NCBI GenBank assembly: GCA_016778805.1
Contig: JADHOX010000002.1
Coordinates: forward strand, 8,001 to 72,000
Length of the DNA stretch: 64,000 nucleotides
Direction of reading: 5' to 3'
Origin: Rickettsiales bacterium
GTDB taxonomy: Bacteria; Pseudomonadota; Alphaproteobacteria; Rickettsiales; JABIRX01
In this document: positions 18,855 to 28,468 of the stretch, piece after piece
Position numbering within the stretch: position 1 is the first letter of the stretch
How the letters are laid out: every line of letters begins with the position of its first letter
The notes under the pieces: generated by a model
Database searches by the model: none
Seen by the model: the letters and a program-made list of their open reading frames with translations, nothing else
Told to the model about the DNA's origin: nothing
Translations under genes and position numbers: made by a program

Positions 18855-19337
18855 TTAAATTTTTGCTATTTCGGCTAGAACTGATTTAGTAACTAATTGT
18901 GAAACATCTCCATTTAACCTGGCTATTTGCTTAACAAATCTTGATGATATGAAATGAGTATTTTCTGATGATGGTAGAAATATTGTTTCAATTTCATTTG
19001 ATAACTTACTATTCATACATGCCATTTGGAATTCATACTCAAAATCTGAAACTGCTCGTAAGCCTCTGATTATTATATTAGCATTTTGTGATTTGGCAAA
19101 ATCTACAAGCAATCCGCTAAAGGCTTCAACTTTGATTTTAGTTTCATCATAAAGGCCTTCATCTTTAAGTGATTGAATAACAATATCTTGTCTTTTTTTA
19201 TGAGAGAAAAGAGGGTTTTTGTCACTATTTTGGGCAATTGCTATAATTAATCTGTCCGATATTTTTAATGATCTTTTTATGATGTCAATATGACCAATTG
19301 TAATTGGATCAAATGTTCCTGGGTAAATAGCCGGCAT
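18855..19337 (-). CDS. coaD: Phosphopantetheine adenylyltransferase
   Basis: CoaD forms dephospho-CoA from 4'-phosphopantetheine and ATP, the penultimate step of coenzyme A synthesis. The 160-residue nucleotidyltransferase has the GTFDPITIGHIDII motif (TxGH) near the N-terminus and HFISSRFVKQIA (ISSxxR) near residue 130. It is the last gene of the minus-strand run and lies 80 nt downstream of the AIM24-like gene. Confidence 0.97.
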   Translation of the reverse strand: MPAIYPGTFDPITIGHIDIIKRSLKISDRLIIAIAQNSDKNPLFSHKKRQDIVIQSLKDEGLYDETKIKVEAFSGLLVDFAKSQNANIIIRGLRAVSDFEYEFQMACMNSKLSNEIETIFLPSSENTHFISSRFVKQIARLNGDVSQLVTKSVLAEIAKI

Positions 19338-19417
19338 AATAATTTATTAATAATTAAGTTAATAATACTAATTTTTTTATTAAACTCCAGGTCTTTTAAT
19401 TATCTATAGCACAAAGT

Positions 19418-20164
19418 TTACTTCTTTTTCTTTAACAATTTACCAAGACCAGATTTTACGATGACTTGTTGCGCTAAATGTTCAAATGGCATTGATTGAA
19501 GAACAATCTTTCCAGGTCCAGTTAAAGTTGACAGAAATAACCCTTCACGTGCAAACAAAGCACTCTTAATTCCTCCTACCATTTTAAAAGAGAAGTTTAC
19601 TGATGATTCAAAAGCTACTATTGATGTACTATCTACAGTAATAGTTTCTCCTGGTTTTAAGCTTCTTAAATATGCGCCACCTCCTGCATGAAGAAATACC
19701 ATTCCATTTCCTTCAAGTTTTTGCATAATAAATCCTTCGCCACCAAAAAAACCGGTAAAAATTTTCTTTTGAAAAAATATTCCTATTGAAATGCCTCTTA
19801 CTGCACATAAAAAAGAATCTTTTTGGCAAATAAATTTTGAACCATGTTTATTAAGATTTACCGGAATTACTTTACCTATATAAGGTCCAGTAAAGGTAAC
19901 AGTTTTTCTTGTGCTAGATTCATTAGTAAATGAAGTTAAGCAGAGTGATTCACCAGTTATTAGTCTTTTTCCTACAGCTGTAATACTTTTAAATAAACCT
20001 GAATTATAACTACCATCACCAAAAATAGTGGTTAATTTTATGCCATCATCCATTGTTAACATTGTTCCTGCTTCTGCAATAATAGATTCCGATGGATCTA
20101 ATTGGATAGTAATATATTGTGCGTCATTACCTAAAATTTTATACTCAATTTCGTCATATTTCAT
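19418..20164 (-). CDS. AIM24/TIGR00266 family protein
   Basis: A 248-residue beta-rich protein of the family that includes mitochondrial AIM24. It has the characteristic Gly-rich strands FFGGEGFIMQKLEGNGMVFLHAGGGAYLR (about residues 140-170) and the opening segment IIAEAGTMLTMDDGI. The biochemical function is not established; in mitochondria AIM24 is linked to the MICOS complex. There is no signal peptide. It sits 9 nt downstream of gloB on the same strand. The Lys-rich C-terminus (LLKKKK) is unremarkable. Confidence 0.85.
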   Translation of the reverse strand: MKYDEIEYKILGNDAQYITIQLDPSESIIAEAGTMLTMDDGIKLTTIFGDGSYNSGLFKSITAVGKRLITGESLCLTSFTNESSTRKTVTFTGPYIGKVIPVNLNKHGSKFICQKDSFLCAVRGISIGIFFQKKIFTGFFGGEGFIMQKLEGNGMVFLHAGGGAYLRSLKPGETITVDSTSIVAFESSVNFSFKMVGGIKSALFAREGLFLSTLTGPGKIVLQSMPFEHLAQQVIVKSGLGKLLKKKK

Positions 20165-20173
20165 TTTTTTACC

Positions 20174-20947
20174 TTAATAATTATCCTTAAGATCTCTTAG
20201 TTTCTGAAAAACTTTAAAAGATAAGTGGTCAGAATTAAAACCTAAGTTTTTTCTAATTTCTTTATTATGTAACCTAAAAAAAGGATTAGTTTTCATTTCA
20301 TTAGCCAAACTTGATGGGGTAGTTGGTTTATTATTATTTATAAGATTTGTTGTTGCAGTTTTTTTTGCAATAAGATCCTGGTTATTAGGTTCAAATTGAA
20401 GCGCAAAATTTATATTTTTTAAAGTATATTCATGAGCAAAAAATATTTTTGTTGAAGGATCAATTTGTGAAAGCTTGTTTAATGAATCAAATAACATTCT
20501 TTTATTGCCTTCTAGAATCCTTGCGCAACCTGATGAAAATATAGTGTCACCGGAAAATAGTATTTTTAAATTTTTATCATGAAACGAAATGTGATTTATT
20601 GTATTACCTGGCGTTTCTATGATATCAAAACTAAAAATACCAATATCTAAGACATCATTTTCTGATAAAAAATCAGTTGCTGATGATATTCTATGCTTAT
20701 CTTTTAAAGGTGCATAAATTTTACAATTATATGCTGATTTTAATGCATCATTTCCAGTTATATGATCATAATGATGGTGAGTATTTAAAATATAATCTAG
20801 TTTTAGATTATTTTGTTTTAGAAATTCTTCTACAGGTTTATGATCGCCAGGATCGATACATATTGTTATATTGTTTTCAATATCAATTAATATGTAAATA
20901 TAATTGTCAGCTAATGCTGGAATAATTTCAATTTTATAATTACTCAT
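20174..20947 (-). CDS. gloB: Hydroxyacylglutathione hydrolase (glyoxalase II)
   Basis: GloB hydrolyses S-D-lactoylglutathione to D-lactate and glutathione, completing methylglyoxal detoxification. The 257-residue metallo-beta-lactamase fold protein has the dinuclear metal motif THHHYDHITGND (about residues 56-67), TPGNTINHISF and the C-terminal glutathione-binding domain with NPFFRLHNKEIRKNL. Its start overlaps the upstream M32 peptidase stop by 8 nt, so the two are probably coupled. Confidence 0.93.
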   Translation of the reverse strand: MSNYKIEIIPALADNYIYILIDIENNITICIDPGDHKPVEEFLKQNNLKLDYILNTHHHYDHITGNDALKSAYNCKIYAPLKDKHRISSATDFLSENDVLDIGIFSFDIIETPGNTINHISFHDKNLKILFSGDTIFSSGCARILEGNKRMLFDSLNKLSQIDPSTKIFFAHEYTLKNINFALQFEPNNQDLIAKKTATTNLINNNKPTTPSSLANEMKTNPFFRLHNKEIRKNLGFNSDHLSFKVFQKLRDLKDNY

Positions 20948-22418
20948 TTAGATATTTTTTGTTTAAATAATTAACATAAATTTTATCATCATACTTTGAG
21001 TCAAAAAGAAAAGTACTTAGACTTGATGCATCTTTTAGTCTACCATATTTATGTACATTATCAGTTAAAAATTCTTGAAATTTACTAATGTTATTTTCTG
21101 CTAATTTGAAATTAGGATTTTCTTGATCAAATTTGTGTTTTAATTGGCTAGCAATTATTGCGCCTAGACTGTAACAAGGAAAATACCCAATACTTCCATC
21201 TGTCCAATGGATATCTTGCATGCAGCCATTGCTATGATTTTGATAATCTAGATCAAAGAAGTTTTTAAGATAATATTCCCAAATCTCAGGTAGGTCATTT
21301 ACTTCAATTTCGCCATTAATTAATTTTTTTTCGATTTCATAACGCATTATTATATGTAATGGATATGTAATTTCATCACTATCGACACGTATATATTTTT
21401 TCTCAACATGATTTAAGAACTTAAATAAATTATCGGCTGTAAATATTGAATTTTTTATATTAAATTCTTTGCTAATAATTTTATGAGCTATTTCAATAAA
21501 ATCTCGTGAGGTTGCTATTTGCATCTCATAAAATAGTGACTGTGATTCGTGAATTGCCATTCCAAGACATCCACCAACAGGATCAAATTGAAATTGCTTT
21601 GGAGTATTGAGATCATAAATTGCATGGCCAGATTCATGAATAATCCCAAATAAACTAGTTAAAAATTCAGCTTCTGAATATCTAGTTGTAATTCTAACAT
21701 CACCTAAAGATCCAGTACAAAAAGGATGAGCACTTTCATCGATCCTAATATCATCAGATGACAAACCAAGCAACTGAGTAAATCTTTTGACTATTAATTT
21801 TTGTTTTTCTATTGGAAATTTTAATGAGCTAAAGTCAGTTTTTTTTCCTTGTTTTCTTATGACTTGATCAATTAAATTTGGTAAGGTCTTGGCAAGGTTT
21901 TGGAAAATAGGTTTAAAATCATCTTCTTTAAGACCTGGTTCATAATAATCTAATAAGGCATCATATTTTGATGAAGAAAATTCTTCTGATTTTATTAAAG
22001 CAATTTCTCGAAGATAATTAATTACTGGAGTTAAGGCTTTTGCAAAGCTATTAAAATCATTTGATGATTTTGCCGAGCGCCAAATATATTCACAATTTAT
22101 TCCTGACTCAATAAAATTATTATTTAGTTGTTCTGGTATGATTACATTATGTGATAATATATGTTTAATTGATCTAATATTTGCTTGTTGCCACTGGTCT
22201 AAATTTTCAAAATTAATTGAACCTATCATATCCATATAGTTTTTTTTGTTATATGAATTATGAATGATTTTGTTAATTAATGTGATTTCTTTAGATCTTC
22301 TTGTAATGCCATTTTTTGGCATCATAACAGCATTATCCCATGATAATTGGGAGCTAATTGATTCCAAATTAGAAATTTCTCGAAAATCTTCAGCTATTTC
22401 GTTATAAATTTTGTCCAT
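20940..22418 (-). CDS. M32 family metallocarboxypeptidase
   Basis: A thermostable-carboxypeptidase-1-like (Taq family, M32) zinc peptidase of 492 residues that removes C-terminal residues. The zinc motif is in GIIHESGHAIYDL (HExxH, about residue 260), followed by the family-typical GMAIHESQSLFYE. The remainder is helical, as expected. There is no signal peptide, so it should act in the cytoplasm, perhaps in peptide recycling. It overlaps gloB by 8 nt. It lies 53 nt downstream of a small lipoprotein gene. Confidence 0.93.
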   Translation of the reverse strand: MDKIYNEIAEDFREISNLESISSQLSWDNAVMMPKNGITRRSKEITLINKIIHNSYNKKNYMDMIGSINFENLDQWQQANIRSIKHILSHNVIIPEQLNNNFIESGINCEYIWRSAKSSNDFNSFAKALTPVINYLREIALIKSEEFSSSKYDALLDYYEPGLKEDDFKPIFQNLAKTLPNLIDQVIRKQGKKTDFSSLKFPIEKQKLIVKRFTQLLGLSSDDIRIDESAHPFCTGSLGDVRITTRYSEAEFLTSLFGIIHESGHAIYDLNTPKQFQFDPVGGCLGMAIHESQSLFYEMQIATSRDFIEIAHKIISKEFNIKNSIFTADNLFKFLNHVEKKYIRVDSDEITYPLHIIMRYEIEKKLINGEIEVNDLPEIWEYYLKNFFDLDYQNHSNGCMQDIHWTDGSIGYFPCYSLGAIIASQLKHKFDQENPNFKLAENNISKFQEFLTDNVHKYGRLKDASSLSTFLFDSKYDDKIYVNYLNKKYLNE

Positions 22419-22471
22419 CCTTTTAAAATAATACTAAGTTAAGTTGATTTTTTTAATCATCAATAAACTTA

Positions 22472-22738
22472 TTATCTTGCAACTGGATAGTTAAAAGGAT
22501 CGTTATCTTGCTTTGGCGGAATATATTGATGGTAGGATGAATCATAATCATAATGACTATTATTGCCATTATGAAAATTATATGGGTTGTAATATTGGTA
22601 ATTATTATCGTTATCAAAATAAGCTGGAGGTGATAATGATGGTCCGAAAGGTGGAGGGTTACACTTACAGCATGATGAAATGAGGCATAAAATAATAATT
22701 TGGAAAGTTTTTAGAATATGCTTTTCGTTTACTATCAT
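22472..22738 (-). CDS. Small Tyr/Asn-rich putative lipoprotein
   Basis: An 88-residue protein with an N-terminal signal (about residues 9-22) ending in ISSC, a plausible lipobox with Cys at about residue 22. The mature part is short, Pro/Tyr/Asn/His-rich and low-complexity (YYNPYNFHNGNNSHYDYDSSYH), so probably disordered on the envelope surface or in the periplasm. It follows tatD by 2 nt. I do not recognise a family. Several Cys residues follow the lipobox Cys (CCKC), which is unusual. Confidence 0.6.
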   Translation of the reverse strand: MIVNEKHILKTFQIIILCLISSCCKCNPPPFGPSLSPPAYFDNDNNYQYYNPYNFHNGNNSHYDYDSSYHQYIPPKQDNDPFNYPVAR

Positions 22739-22740
22739 TT

Positions 22741-23529
22741 TTATGATATTTCTTGTTTAGGTACTTTGCTGAATAATTTAAAAAAATTATCAGAAGTTAT
22801 TTTACAAAAGCTCTCATAATCTTGGTTCAAATAATTTGCAAGATATTCGGCAACATATTTTACAAAAGCAGGTTCATTAGTTTTACCTCTCTTTGGAACT
22901 GGTGCTAAATAAGGGCTATCAGTTTCGATTAATAATCTATCAAGAGGGATTTTTTTTATTGTTTCTCGCAAATCATCAGCATTTTTGAAGGTAGCAATTC
23001 CTGATATTGAAATATACATTCCAAGATCAAGTGCCTTCTTGGCCAAATCATAGCTAGAAGTAAAACAATGCATCACACCAGTAAAGTCTTTAAATTTCAT
23101 TGAATTGTAAAGCATATCTGAAGTATCTTTTTCAGCTTCTCGAGTATGGATGATTATGGGTAGTTGATGATTTTGAGCTAATTCAATATGTGCTTGGAAG
23201 CTTTTTTGCTGCTGCGCTTTTTCTGTATTTTCATAAAAATAATCAAGACCAGTTTCACCAATTGCCACAACTTTTTGATGTCTTATTTTTTCATTCATAA
23301 AATTTAAGTCATCATCAGTAAATGTTTTGGCATCATTTGGATGAATTCCAATTGAACAAGATATGTTATTTGATGATTCAGCAATACTTAAAATATCTAC
23401 AAATTCATTTATTTTTGTGCAAATTGAAAGCATATATTTGACATTTGCATCACTCGCATTTGCTAATATTTGTGGTAAATTGGATTTTAATTGTTGAAAA
23501 TTAAGGTGACAGTGAGAATCAACTAACAT
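22741..23529 (-). CDS. tatD: TatD family deoxyribonuclease/hydrolase
   Basis: A 262-residue amidohydrolase-like TIM barrel of the TatD family, metal-dependent nucleases linked to DNA repair and fragmentation. Metal-ligand motifs are present: DSHCHLNF at the N-terminus, GETGLDYFYE (about residue 92), IIIHTREAEKD and LIETDSPYLAP (about residue 203). It is first in a minus-strand run and diverges from thrS with a 72-nt spacer. Similar genes often lie near metG or holB, but not here. Confidence 0.93.
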   Translation of the reverse strand: MLVDSHCHLNFQQLKSNLPQILANASDANVKYMLSICTKINEFVDILSIAESSNNISCSIGIHPNDAKTFTDDDLNFMNEKIRHQKVVAIGETGLDYFYENTEKAQQQKSFQAHIELAQNHQLPIIIHTREAEKDTSDMLYNSMKFKDFTGVMHCFTSSYDLAKKALDLGMYISISGIATFKNADDLRETIKKIPLDRLLIETDSPYLAPVPKRGKTNEPAFVKYVAEYLANYLNQDYESFCKITSDNFFKLFSKVPKQEIS

Positions 23530-23601
23530 TTTATATTGATTTAAATCATTATATTGGTGTAATGTTTATCACTAATTTTCATTAAATGATATATAATTAT
23601 T

Positions 23602-25497
23602 ATGAGTAAAGTCGAATTAACTTTTAAAGATGGTTCTTCAAAAAAATATGATTCTGGGATTTCTGTTTTTGATGTAGCTAAGTCAATTAGTAAATCTTTG
23701 GCAAAAACAAGTATTGTTGCAAAATTAAACGATAATTATGTAGATTTAAATGAAACTATAAATTCCTCTAGTAAGCTTGAGCTTGTTACTATGGATTCAA
23801 GCGAAGCTCTTGAATTTCTTCGTCATGATACAGCGCATCTGTTAGCCCAAGCTGTAAAAGAATTATTTCCCGAAACTCAAGTAACAATTGGTCCTGCAAT
23901 TGAAAATGGTTTTTACTATGATTTTGCAAGATCCAAACCTTTTACTGAAGAGGATCTTATTATTATTGAAAAGAAAATGCACTTTTTGGCTAAACAAAAT
24001 ATTCCCATAAGTCGTGAAGTATGGGATCGAGATGAAGCTGTAAAGTTTTTTAAATCAATTGGTGAGAATTATAAAGCTGAAATAATTTCTGATATTCCAA
24101 AGGGTGAACAAATCTCTTTATATAGACAAGGAAACTTTATAGATTTATGCCGAGGTCCTCATGCAAAATCTACGGGAATTTGTAAGTTTTTTAAGTTAAC
24201 TAAAGTTTCTGGAGCTTATTGGCGAGGAGATAGTAATAATGAAATGTTACAAAGGATATATGGAACCGCCTGGGCAACAAAAGAACAGTTAGATTTATAT
24301 CTTTTTAATTTGGCGGAAGCACAAAAAAGAGATCACAGAAAACTTGGTAATGAGCTTGATTTATTTCATGTTCAAGAAGAAGCTGCTGGATCAATCTTTT
24401 GGCATAAAAATGGTACGATTTTATATAAAATTATAGAAGATTATATTTCTCATAAATTAAAAGAGCATGACTATTTTCAGGTTAAAACACCATTAATTAT
24501 TGATAGAGTTTTATGGGAGAAGTCAGGGCATTGGGATAAATTTCGTGAGAATATGTTTACTGTTGAATCGGAAGAGAAGGTTCTAGCTATAAAGCCAATG
24601 AATTGTCCTGCTCATGTACAAATCTTTAATCAAAAAGTAAGAAGTTATCGTGATTTGCCTTTGCGTATGGCTGAGTTTGGATGTTGTCATCGAAATGAGT
24701 CTTCAGGTTCTCTGCATGGCTTAATGCGAGTAAGGTCTTTTGTACAAGATGATGCGCATATTTTTTGCTCAGAAGAACAAATATTATCAGAAACTAAAAG
24801 CTTCACTGAACTTGTTCTTGAAGTTTATAAAAAATTTGGTTTTGAAGATGTTAAAATAAAGTTTTCAGATAGACCAGAAACAAGAGCAGGGTCTGATGAA
24901 GTATGGGATAAGGCTGAGAATTCTCTTAAATCAGCAATTGATCAAATTGGTTTAAAATATGAATTAAATCCTGGTGAAGGAGCTTTTTATGGGCCCAAAA
25001 TTGAATTTGTTTTAACCGATGTTCTTGGCCGAGACTGGCAGTGTGGTACTCTTCAAGTTGACTTTGTCCTGCCAGAAAGGCTTGATGCAAGTTATATAAG
25101 TGATACTGGTGAACATGTAAGGCCTGTTATGCTGCATAGAGCAATTTTAGGATCATTTGAGCGTTTTATTGGTATATTAATTGAGAATTATGGTGGTGCT
25201 TTTCCTTTTTGGTTAGCTCCAACTCAAGTTGTTGTTCTAAATATCACTAATAAAGTCGATGATTACGCTACTGAAGTTTATAATAAGTTGTTAGTTAACG
25301 ATTTTAGGGTAGAAAAAGATCTTTCTTCAGAAAAGATTAGCTATAAAATTCGAAAATATTCTAATAAAAAAATACCAGTCTTATTAATTATTGGCGAGTC
25401 TGAAGCAAAAGACAAAACTGTAAATATCAGAAGATTTGGCTCTGAAGTTCAAGAAACGCTTGAATTTGATGATATTTTGGATAAAATCAAAAATTAA
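23602..25497 (+). CDS. thrS: Threonine--tRNA ligase
   Basis: A class II synthetase of 631 residues. The N-terminal TGS domain (residues 1-60) is followed by the editing domain with [11 protein letters not shown] and its zinc-site partners. The catalytic core has [35 protein letters not shown] and [11 protein letters not shown]. An anticodon-binding domain ends the protein. infC follows 22 nt after its stop, the classical thrS-infC order. A -10-like TATAAT at 23592-23597 lies only 4 nt before the ATG, so the real start site may be further up or the transcript nearly leaderless. Confidence 0.98.
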   Translation: MSKVELTFKDGSSKKYDSGISVFDVAKSISKSLAKTSIVAKLNDNYVDLNETINSSSKLELVTMDSSEALEFLRHDTAHLLAQAVKELFPETQVTIGPAIENGFYYDFARSKPFTEEDLIIIEKKMHFLAKQNIPISREVWDRDEAVKFFKSIGENYKAEIISDIPKGEQISLYRQGNFIDLCRGPHAKSTGICKFFKLTKVSGAYWRGDSNNEMLQRIYGTAWATKEQLDLYLFNLAEAQKRDHRKLGNELDLFHVQEEAAGSIFWHKNGTILYKIIEDYISHKLKEHDYFQVKTPLIIDRVLWEKSGHWDKFRENMFTVESEEKVLAIKPMNCPAHVQIFNQKVRSYRDLPLRMAEFGCCHRNESSGSLHGLMRVRSFVQDDAHIFCSEEQILSETKSFTELVLEVYKKFGFEDVKIKFSDRPETRAGSDEVWDKAENSLKSAIDQIGLKYELNPGEGAFYGPKIEFVLTDVLGRDWQCGTLQVDFVLPERLDASYISDTGEHVRPVMLHRAILGSFERFIGILIENYGGAFPFWLAPTQVVVLNITNKVDDYATEVYNKLLVNDFRVEKDLSSEKISYKIRKYSNKKIPVLLIIGESEAKDKTVNIRRFGSEVQETLEFDDILDKIKN

Positions 25498-25519
25498 CTT
25501 TAATACATTTTACATTTAT

Positions 25520-26038
25520 ATGAGTAAAACAAAATTGCCAAAGTCTAATAGAGAAATCTCAGCTCAAAATGTTAGGCTAGTGGATAATGATGGCCAAATG
25601 CTTGGCGTGGTTCCTCTTAATGAGGCTTTTAGTAAGGCAAGAGAAGCAAATTTAGATCTTGTTGAGATATCCCCAAATGCATCTCCTCCGGTTTGTAAAA
25701 TTTTGGATTTTGGAAAATATAAATATGAAATGCAGAAGCGTGCTCACGAAGCTAAGCGTAAACAAAAAACTATTGATATAAAAGAAATAAAGATAAGGCC
25801 AAATATTTCTGATCATGATTACCAAATAAAATTAAAGAAAATTCTGCAATTTTTAGAGCATGGAGATAAAGTTAAGGTATCTATGCGATTTAGAGGTCGT
25901 GAAATTGCAAAACAAGATATAGCTTTGTCAATTATGAAGAATATTGTGGTTTCAATTGAAGGTAAAGGAAAAATAGAGACAAACCCGCGCCTTGAATCTA
26001 GGCAGATGCTAATGATTTTAGCTCCTTTAACATCATAA
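25520..26038 (+). CDS. infC: Translation initiation factor IF-3
   Basis: IF-3 prevents premature subunit joining and proofreads initiator tRNA. Starting at the ATG at 25520 gives 172 residues; the frame is open further upstream but that part overlaps thrS and has no IF-3 similarity. Hallmarks are NREISAQNVRLVDNDGQMLG, EISPNASPPVCKILDFGKYKYE and the C-domain KVSMRFRGRE. The start is a normal ATG rather than the rare AUU used in E. coli. The usual downstream partners rpmI and rplT are missing; a hairpin and a convergent gene follow. Confidence 0.97.
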   Translation: MSKTKLPKSNREISAQNVRLVDNDGQMLGVVPLNEAFSKAREANLDLVEISPNASPPVCKILDFGKYKYEMQKRAHEAKRKQKTIDIKEIKIRPNISDHDYQIKLKKILQFLEHGDKVKVSMRFRGREIAKQDIALSIMKNIVVSIEGKGKIETNPRLESRQMLMILAPLTS

Positions 26039-26043
26039 ATATA

Positions 26044-26080
26044 TAGGACTTAATTTATTTATAAGTCCTAAATTATTTAT
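26044..26080 (+). terminator. Probable bidirectional terminator between infC and the parvulin gene
   Basis: A 9-bp inverted repeat (26044-26052 with 26062-26070, TAGGACTTA/TAAGTCCTA) with an AT loop lies between the convergent ends of infC and the parvulin-like gene. It is followed by an AT-rich tract with scattered T runs rather than a clean poly-T. Confidence 0.5.
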
Positions 26081-26087
26081 TATATAT

Positions 26088-26933
26088 CTATTTGCTCTCA
26101 ATAATTTTAATATTAATGTTTTCAGATATATTATTAATATAATCTGCGACAGCTTCATCTTTTAAATCTTTGCTAATTGAATCTTTTAACTCAATCAGTT
26201 GTGGAGCAGGAATAACTTTCTTATTCTCTAGTTTAGCTAAATGCCAACCAAAGTCAGTTTGAAAAGGTTGAGATACTTCTCCTACTTTTAATTCCTTAAT
26301 GTTATCTTCGAATTCTTGAAACATAGTCCCTTCAACGAAAAAACCAAGATCACCGCCATTTTTTGCTGATGCTTTATCAAGTGAGTATATTTGAGCAGCA
26401 TTTTCAAAGAAAATCTCATCTAGATCTTTTCTAATATTCAATGCCTGGGTTTTACTATCAACAAGTATATGTTTAACTCTATATTCATGTTTTACTTTAT
26501 TTCCATAAAGATAGTCATTTTTAATTAAGTCATATTCATTCTGAATTTTTTCTTCAGTGACTAACTCATTTGCAATATTTTCGAGAACAAATTTTACAGT
26601 AATCTCAGTATTTGCTTTGGAAATTTGATTTTTTAAAATAGGGTTTTGGTCTAGCTTTTGATCTTTAGAAGTTTTGAGTAATTTATAATCAATAATATAA
26701 TTTTTTACTATATCTTTAAGTTGAGGTCTTGAAATTTTATCAACAGCAATGTTTTTACCAAAGTTACTATAAATGTATGAAGCAATATCTTCATCGAAGA
26801 CCATCTTATCACCAACAATTGCAACTGCAGTTTTACTATGTTCTTGTTTTGGTATTATTTTAAATATTACAAATAATGTAAGTAAAAAACATGATAAGAG
26901 AAAGTTAAATGTTAATGTTTGTTTGTTATTCAT
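26088..26933 (-). CDS. Parvulin-type peptidyl-prolyl isomerase (SurA/PrsA-like)
   Basis: A 281-residue protein with an N-terminal hydrophobic segment (about residues 8-27), which should anchor it to or export it across the inner membrane. The parvulin domain runs from about 145 to 240: YRVKHILVDSKTQA, KNGGDLGFFVEG, FQEFEDNIKELKVGEVSQPFQTDFGWHLAKLE. It likely assists folding of periplasmic or outer-membrane proteins; Rickettsia have a similar parvulin-like protein. It follows yaaA by 5 nt. Confidence 0.9.
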   Translation of the reverse strand: MNNKQTLTFNFLLSCFLLTLFVIFKIIPKQEHSKTAVAIVGDKMVFDEDIASYIYSNFGKNIAVDKISRPQLKDIVKNYIIDYKLLKTSKDQKLDQNPILKNQISKANTEITVKFVLENIANELVTEEKIQNEYDLIKNDYLYGNKVKHEYRVKHILVDSKTQALNIRKDLDEIFFENAAQIYSLDKASAKNGGDLGFFVEGTMFQEFEDNIKELKVGEVSQPFQTDFGWHLAKLENKKVIPAPQLIELKDSISKDLKDEAVADYINNISENINIKIIESK

Positions 26934-26938
26934 GACTT

Positions 26939-27718
26939 TTAGTTGTTTCTTATAAAAATTAGTTCTTCTTCATTTTTTGAATTATCAAAAGAATATTTAT
27001 AATCATTAATAATTAACTCTTTTAATATTTCAAGATCATCAATTTTATTTTTTATAATTGAATTAGCCATCAAACCTCTAGCATTTTTAGCATAAACCAT
27101 GATTGTTCTTAATTTACCATTAATATTATCCTTAAAGCTAATATTATATATTTTGTGTCTAAGTTTTTTTTTGTTAATAACTTTTGAATATTCAACAGAA
27201 GCTAAATTTATTATAATTTTATTTTCATGCTTATCTAATTCGTTGTTTAAATAATCAGTAACAATATCACTCCAAAATTGATAAAGATTTTTACCTGAGT
27301 TATTCGCTAGTTGGGATCCCATTTCAAGACGATATGGTTGAATAAGATCCATTGGTTTTAACACTCCATATAAACCAGATAATATTCTTAAATGATTTTG
27401 AGCATAAGCAATGTTATCAGTTTTCTTACTTAAATTATTAAATTCAAGTCCGTTATATACTTCACCATCAAAAAACTTTGCTGCTGGAAATGAGTTGTTT
27501 ATATTGTGAGATTCATTAAAATCTTTATTTCTTTGTTGATTTAATTCAGCAAGGTTGTCGCTGATTTTCATCAAGTTCATTAAATCCTCTTTAGATTTCG
27601 TTCTAAGAATATTGATTAGTTCATTAGCTTTTGATGAAAAATTAGGATAAGTAATATTTTCTTGATTAAAGCTACAATTTAAATTGAGCTTTTTTGCTGG
27701 TGATAATATAGTTAACAT
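26939..27718 (-). CDS. yaaA: Peroxide stress protein YaaA (DUF328)
   Basis: A 259-residue DUF328/UPF0246 protein. E. coli YaaA lowers intracellular free iron and protects DNA during peroxide stress. Family motifs are the N-terminal LTILSPAKKLN, FDGEVYNGL, RILSGLYGVLKPMDLIQPYRLEMG and YAKNARGLMANSII. It diverges from the ThiF-like gene and is followed after 5 nt by the parvulin gene. Confidence 0.93.
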   Translation of the reverse strand: MLTILSPAKKLNLNCSFNQENITYPNFSSKANELINILRTKSKEDLMNLMKISDNLAELNQQRNKDFNESHNINNSFPAAKFFDGEVYNGLEFNNLSKKTDNIAYAQNHLRILSGLYGVLKPMDLIQPYRLEMGSQLANNSGKNLYQFWSDIVTDYLNNELDKHENKIIINLASVEYSKVINKKKLRHKIYNISFKDNINGKLRTIMVYAKNARGLMANSIIKNKIDDLEILKELIINDYKYSFDNSKNEEELIFIRNN

Positions 27719-27735
27719 AAAAATAATTGAAATTT

Positions 27736-28464
27736 GTGAATAAATTTTTAAGTCAAATTAACATTAAATCTATAGGTAAAATAGGGCAAGAAAAAATCCA
27801 TAAAACATCAATTGCACTTGTTGGTTTAGGTGGTCTTGGTTCGCCAATTCTTGATTATTTATCAGCAGCTGGAATTGGTTGCTTAAAAATAATTGATGAC
27901 GATATTATTGAAATTTCAAATTTATCAAGACAGCTTATTTATAATATTCATGATATTGATGAAGCGAAAATTGATATAGCTGAGAAAAGAGCTAAGCTCT
28001 TAAATAAAGATATAAATATAGAAAAGCATTTTATCAGGCTTAATGATTCAAATATAAACAAAATCTTGAAAGATGATGATATAATAGTTGATGCTTCAGA
28101 TAATTTTAAAACTAGATATTTGCTAAATCAGTTTTGTCACGATAATGCTAAGATTTTAGTATCTGGATCTGCCATAAAAATGCAGGGTTACTTGTCTGTT
28201 TATAAATCTGGTCTTGATAAGTTGCAGCCTTGTTTTTCGTGTTTTCATAATATAGATGATAAATATCATGAAAGGTCATGTGTTAATGATGGGGCTTTAG
28301 GTCCTGTTGTTGGTGTTATTGGGTGTATGATGGCAACTGAAGTAATTAAAGAGATTACTATGCCTGATAAATCAATCGCCGGTGATTTAATATATTATAA
28401 TGCTGAAACTAATAGGTTTAAAACAATTAAGTTAGCAAAAAGGAATGACTGTATTTGTGGTTAG
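27736..28464 (+). CDS. HesA/MoeB/ThiF family adenylyltransferase
   Basis: An E1-like enzyme of about 242 residues that adenylates the C-terminus of a ubiquitin-like sulfur carrier such as ThiS or MoaD. The nucleotide-binding GLGGLGSPILDYLSAAGIG (residues 30-48), the Asn/Arg-containing NLSRQL and the adenylation core DASDNFKTRYLLNQ are present, plus CxxC pairs (CFSC and CIC near the C-terminus) that likely bind zinc. The start is not ATG: GTG at 27736 or TTG at 27727 are the only options that keep the N-terminal RYxRQ-like segment. No thiS, thiG or moaD is adjacent, so the pathway is open. It is convergent with dapB, with a 4-nt gap. Confidence 0.85.
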   Translation: MNKFLSQINIKSIGKIGQEKIHKTSIALVGLGGLGSPILDYLSAAGIGCLKIIDDDIIEISNLSRQLIYNIHDIDEAKIDIAEKRAKLLNKDINIEKHFIRLNDSNINKILKDDDIIVDASDNFKTRYLLNQFCHDNAKILVSGSAIKMQGYLSVYKSGLDKLQPCFSCFHNIDDKYHERSCVNDGALGPVVGVIGCMMATEVIKEITMPDKSIAGDLIYYNAETNRFKTIKLAKRNDCICG

Positions 28465-28468
28465 TTTA

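Noticed and set aside
25436-25519. A 28-residue N-terminal extension of IF-3
   Set aside because: It overlaps the thrS 3' end in another frame and has no similarity to IF-3; the ATG at 25520 gives the usual length.
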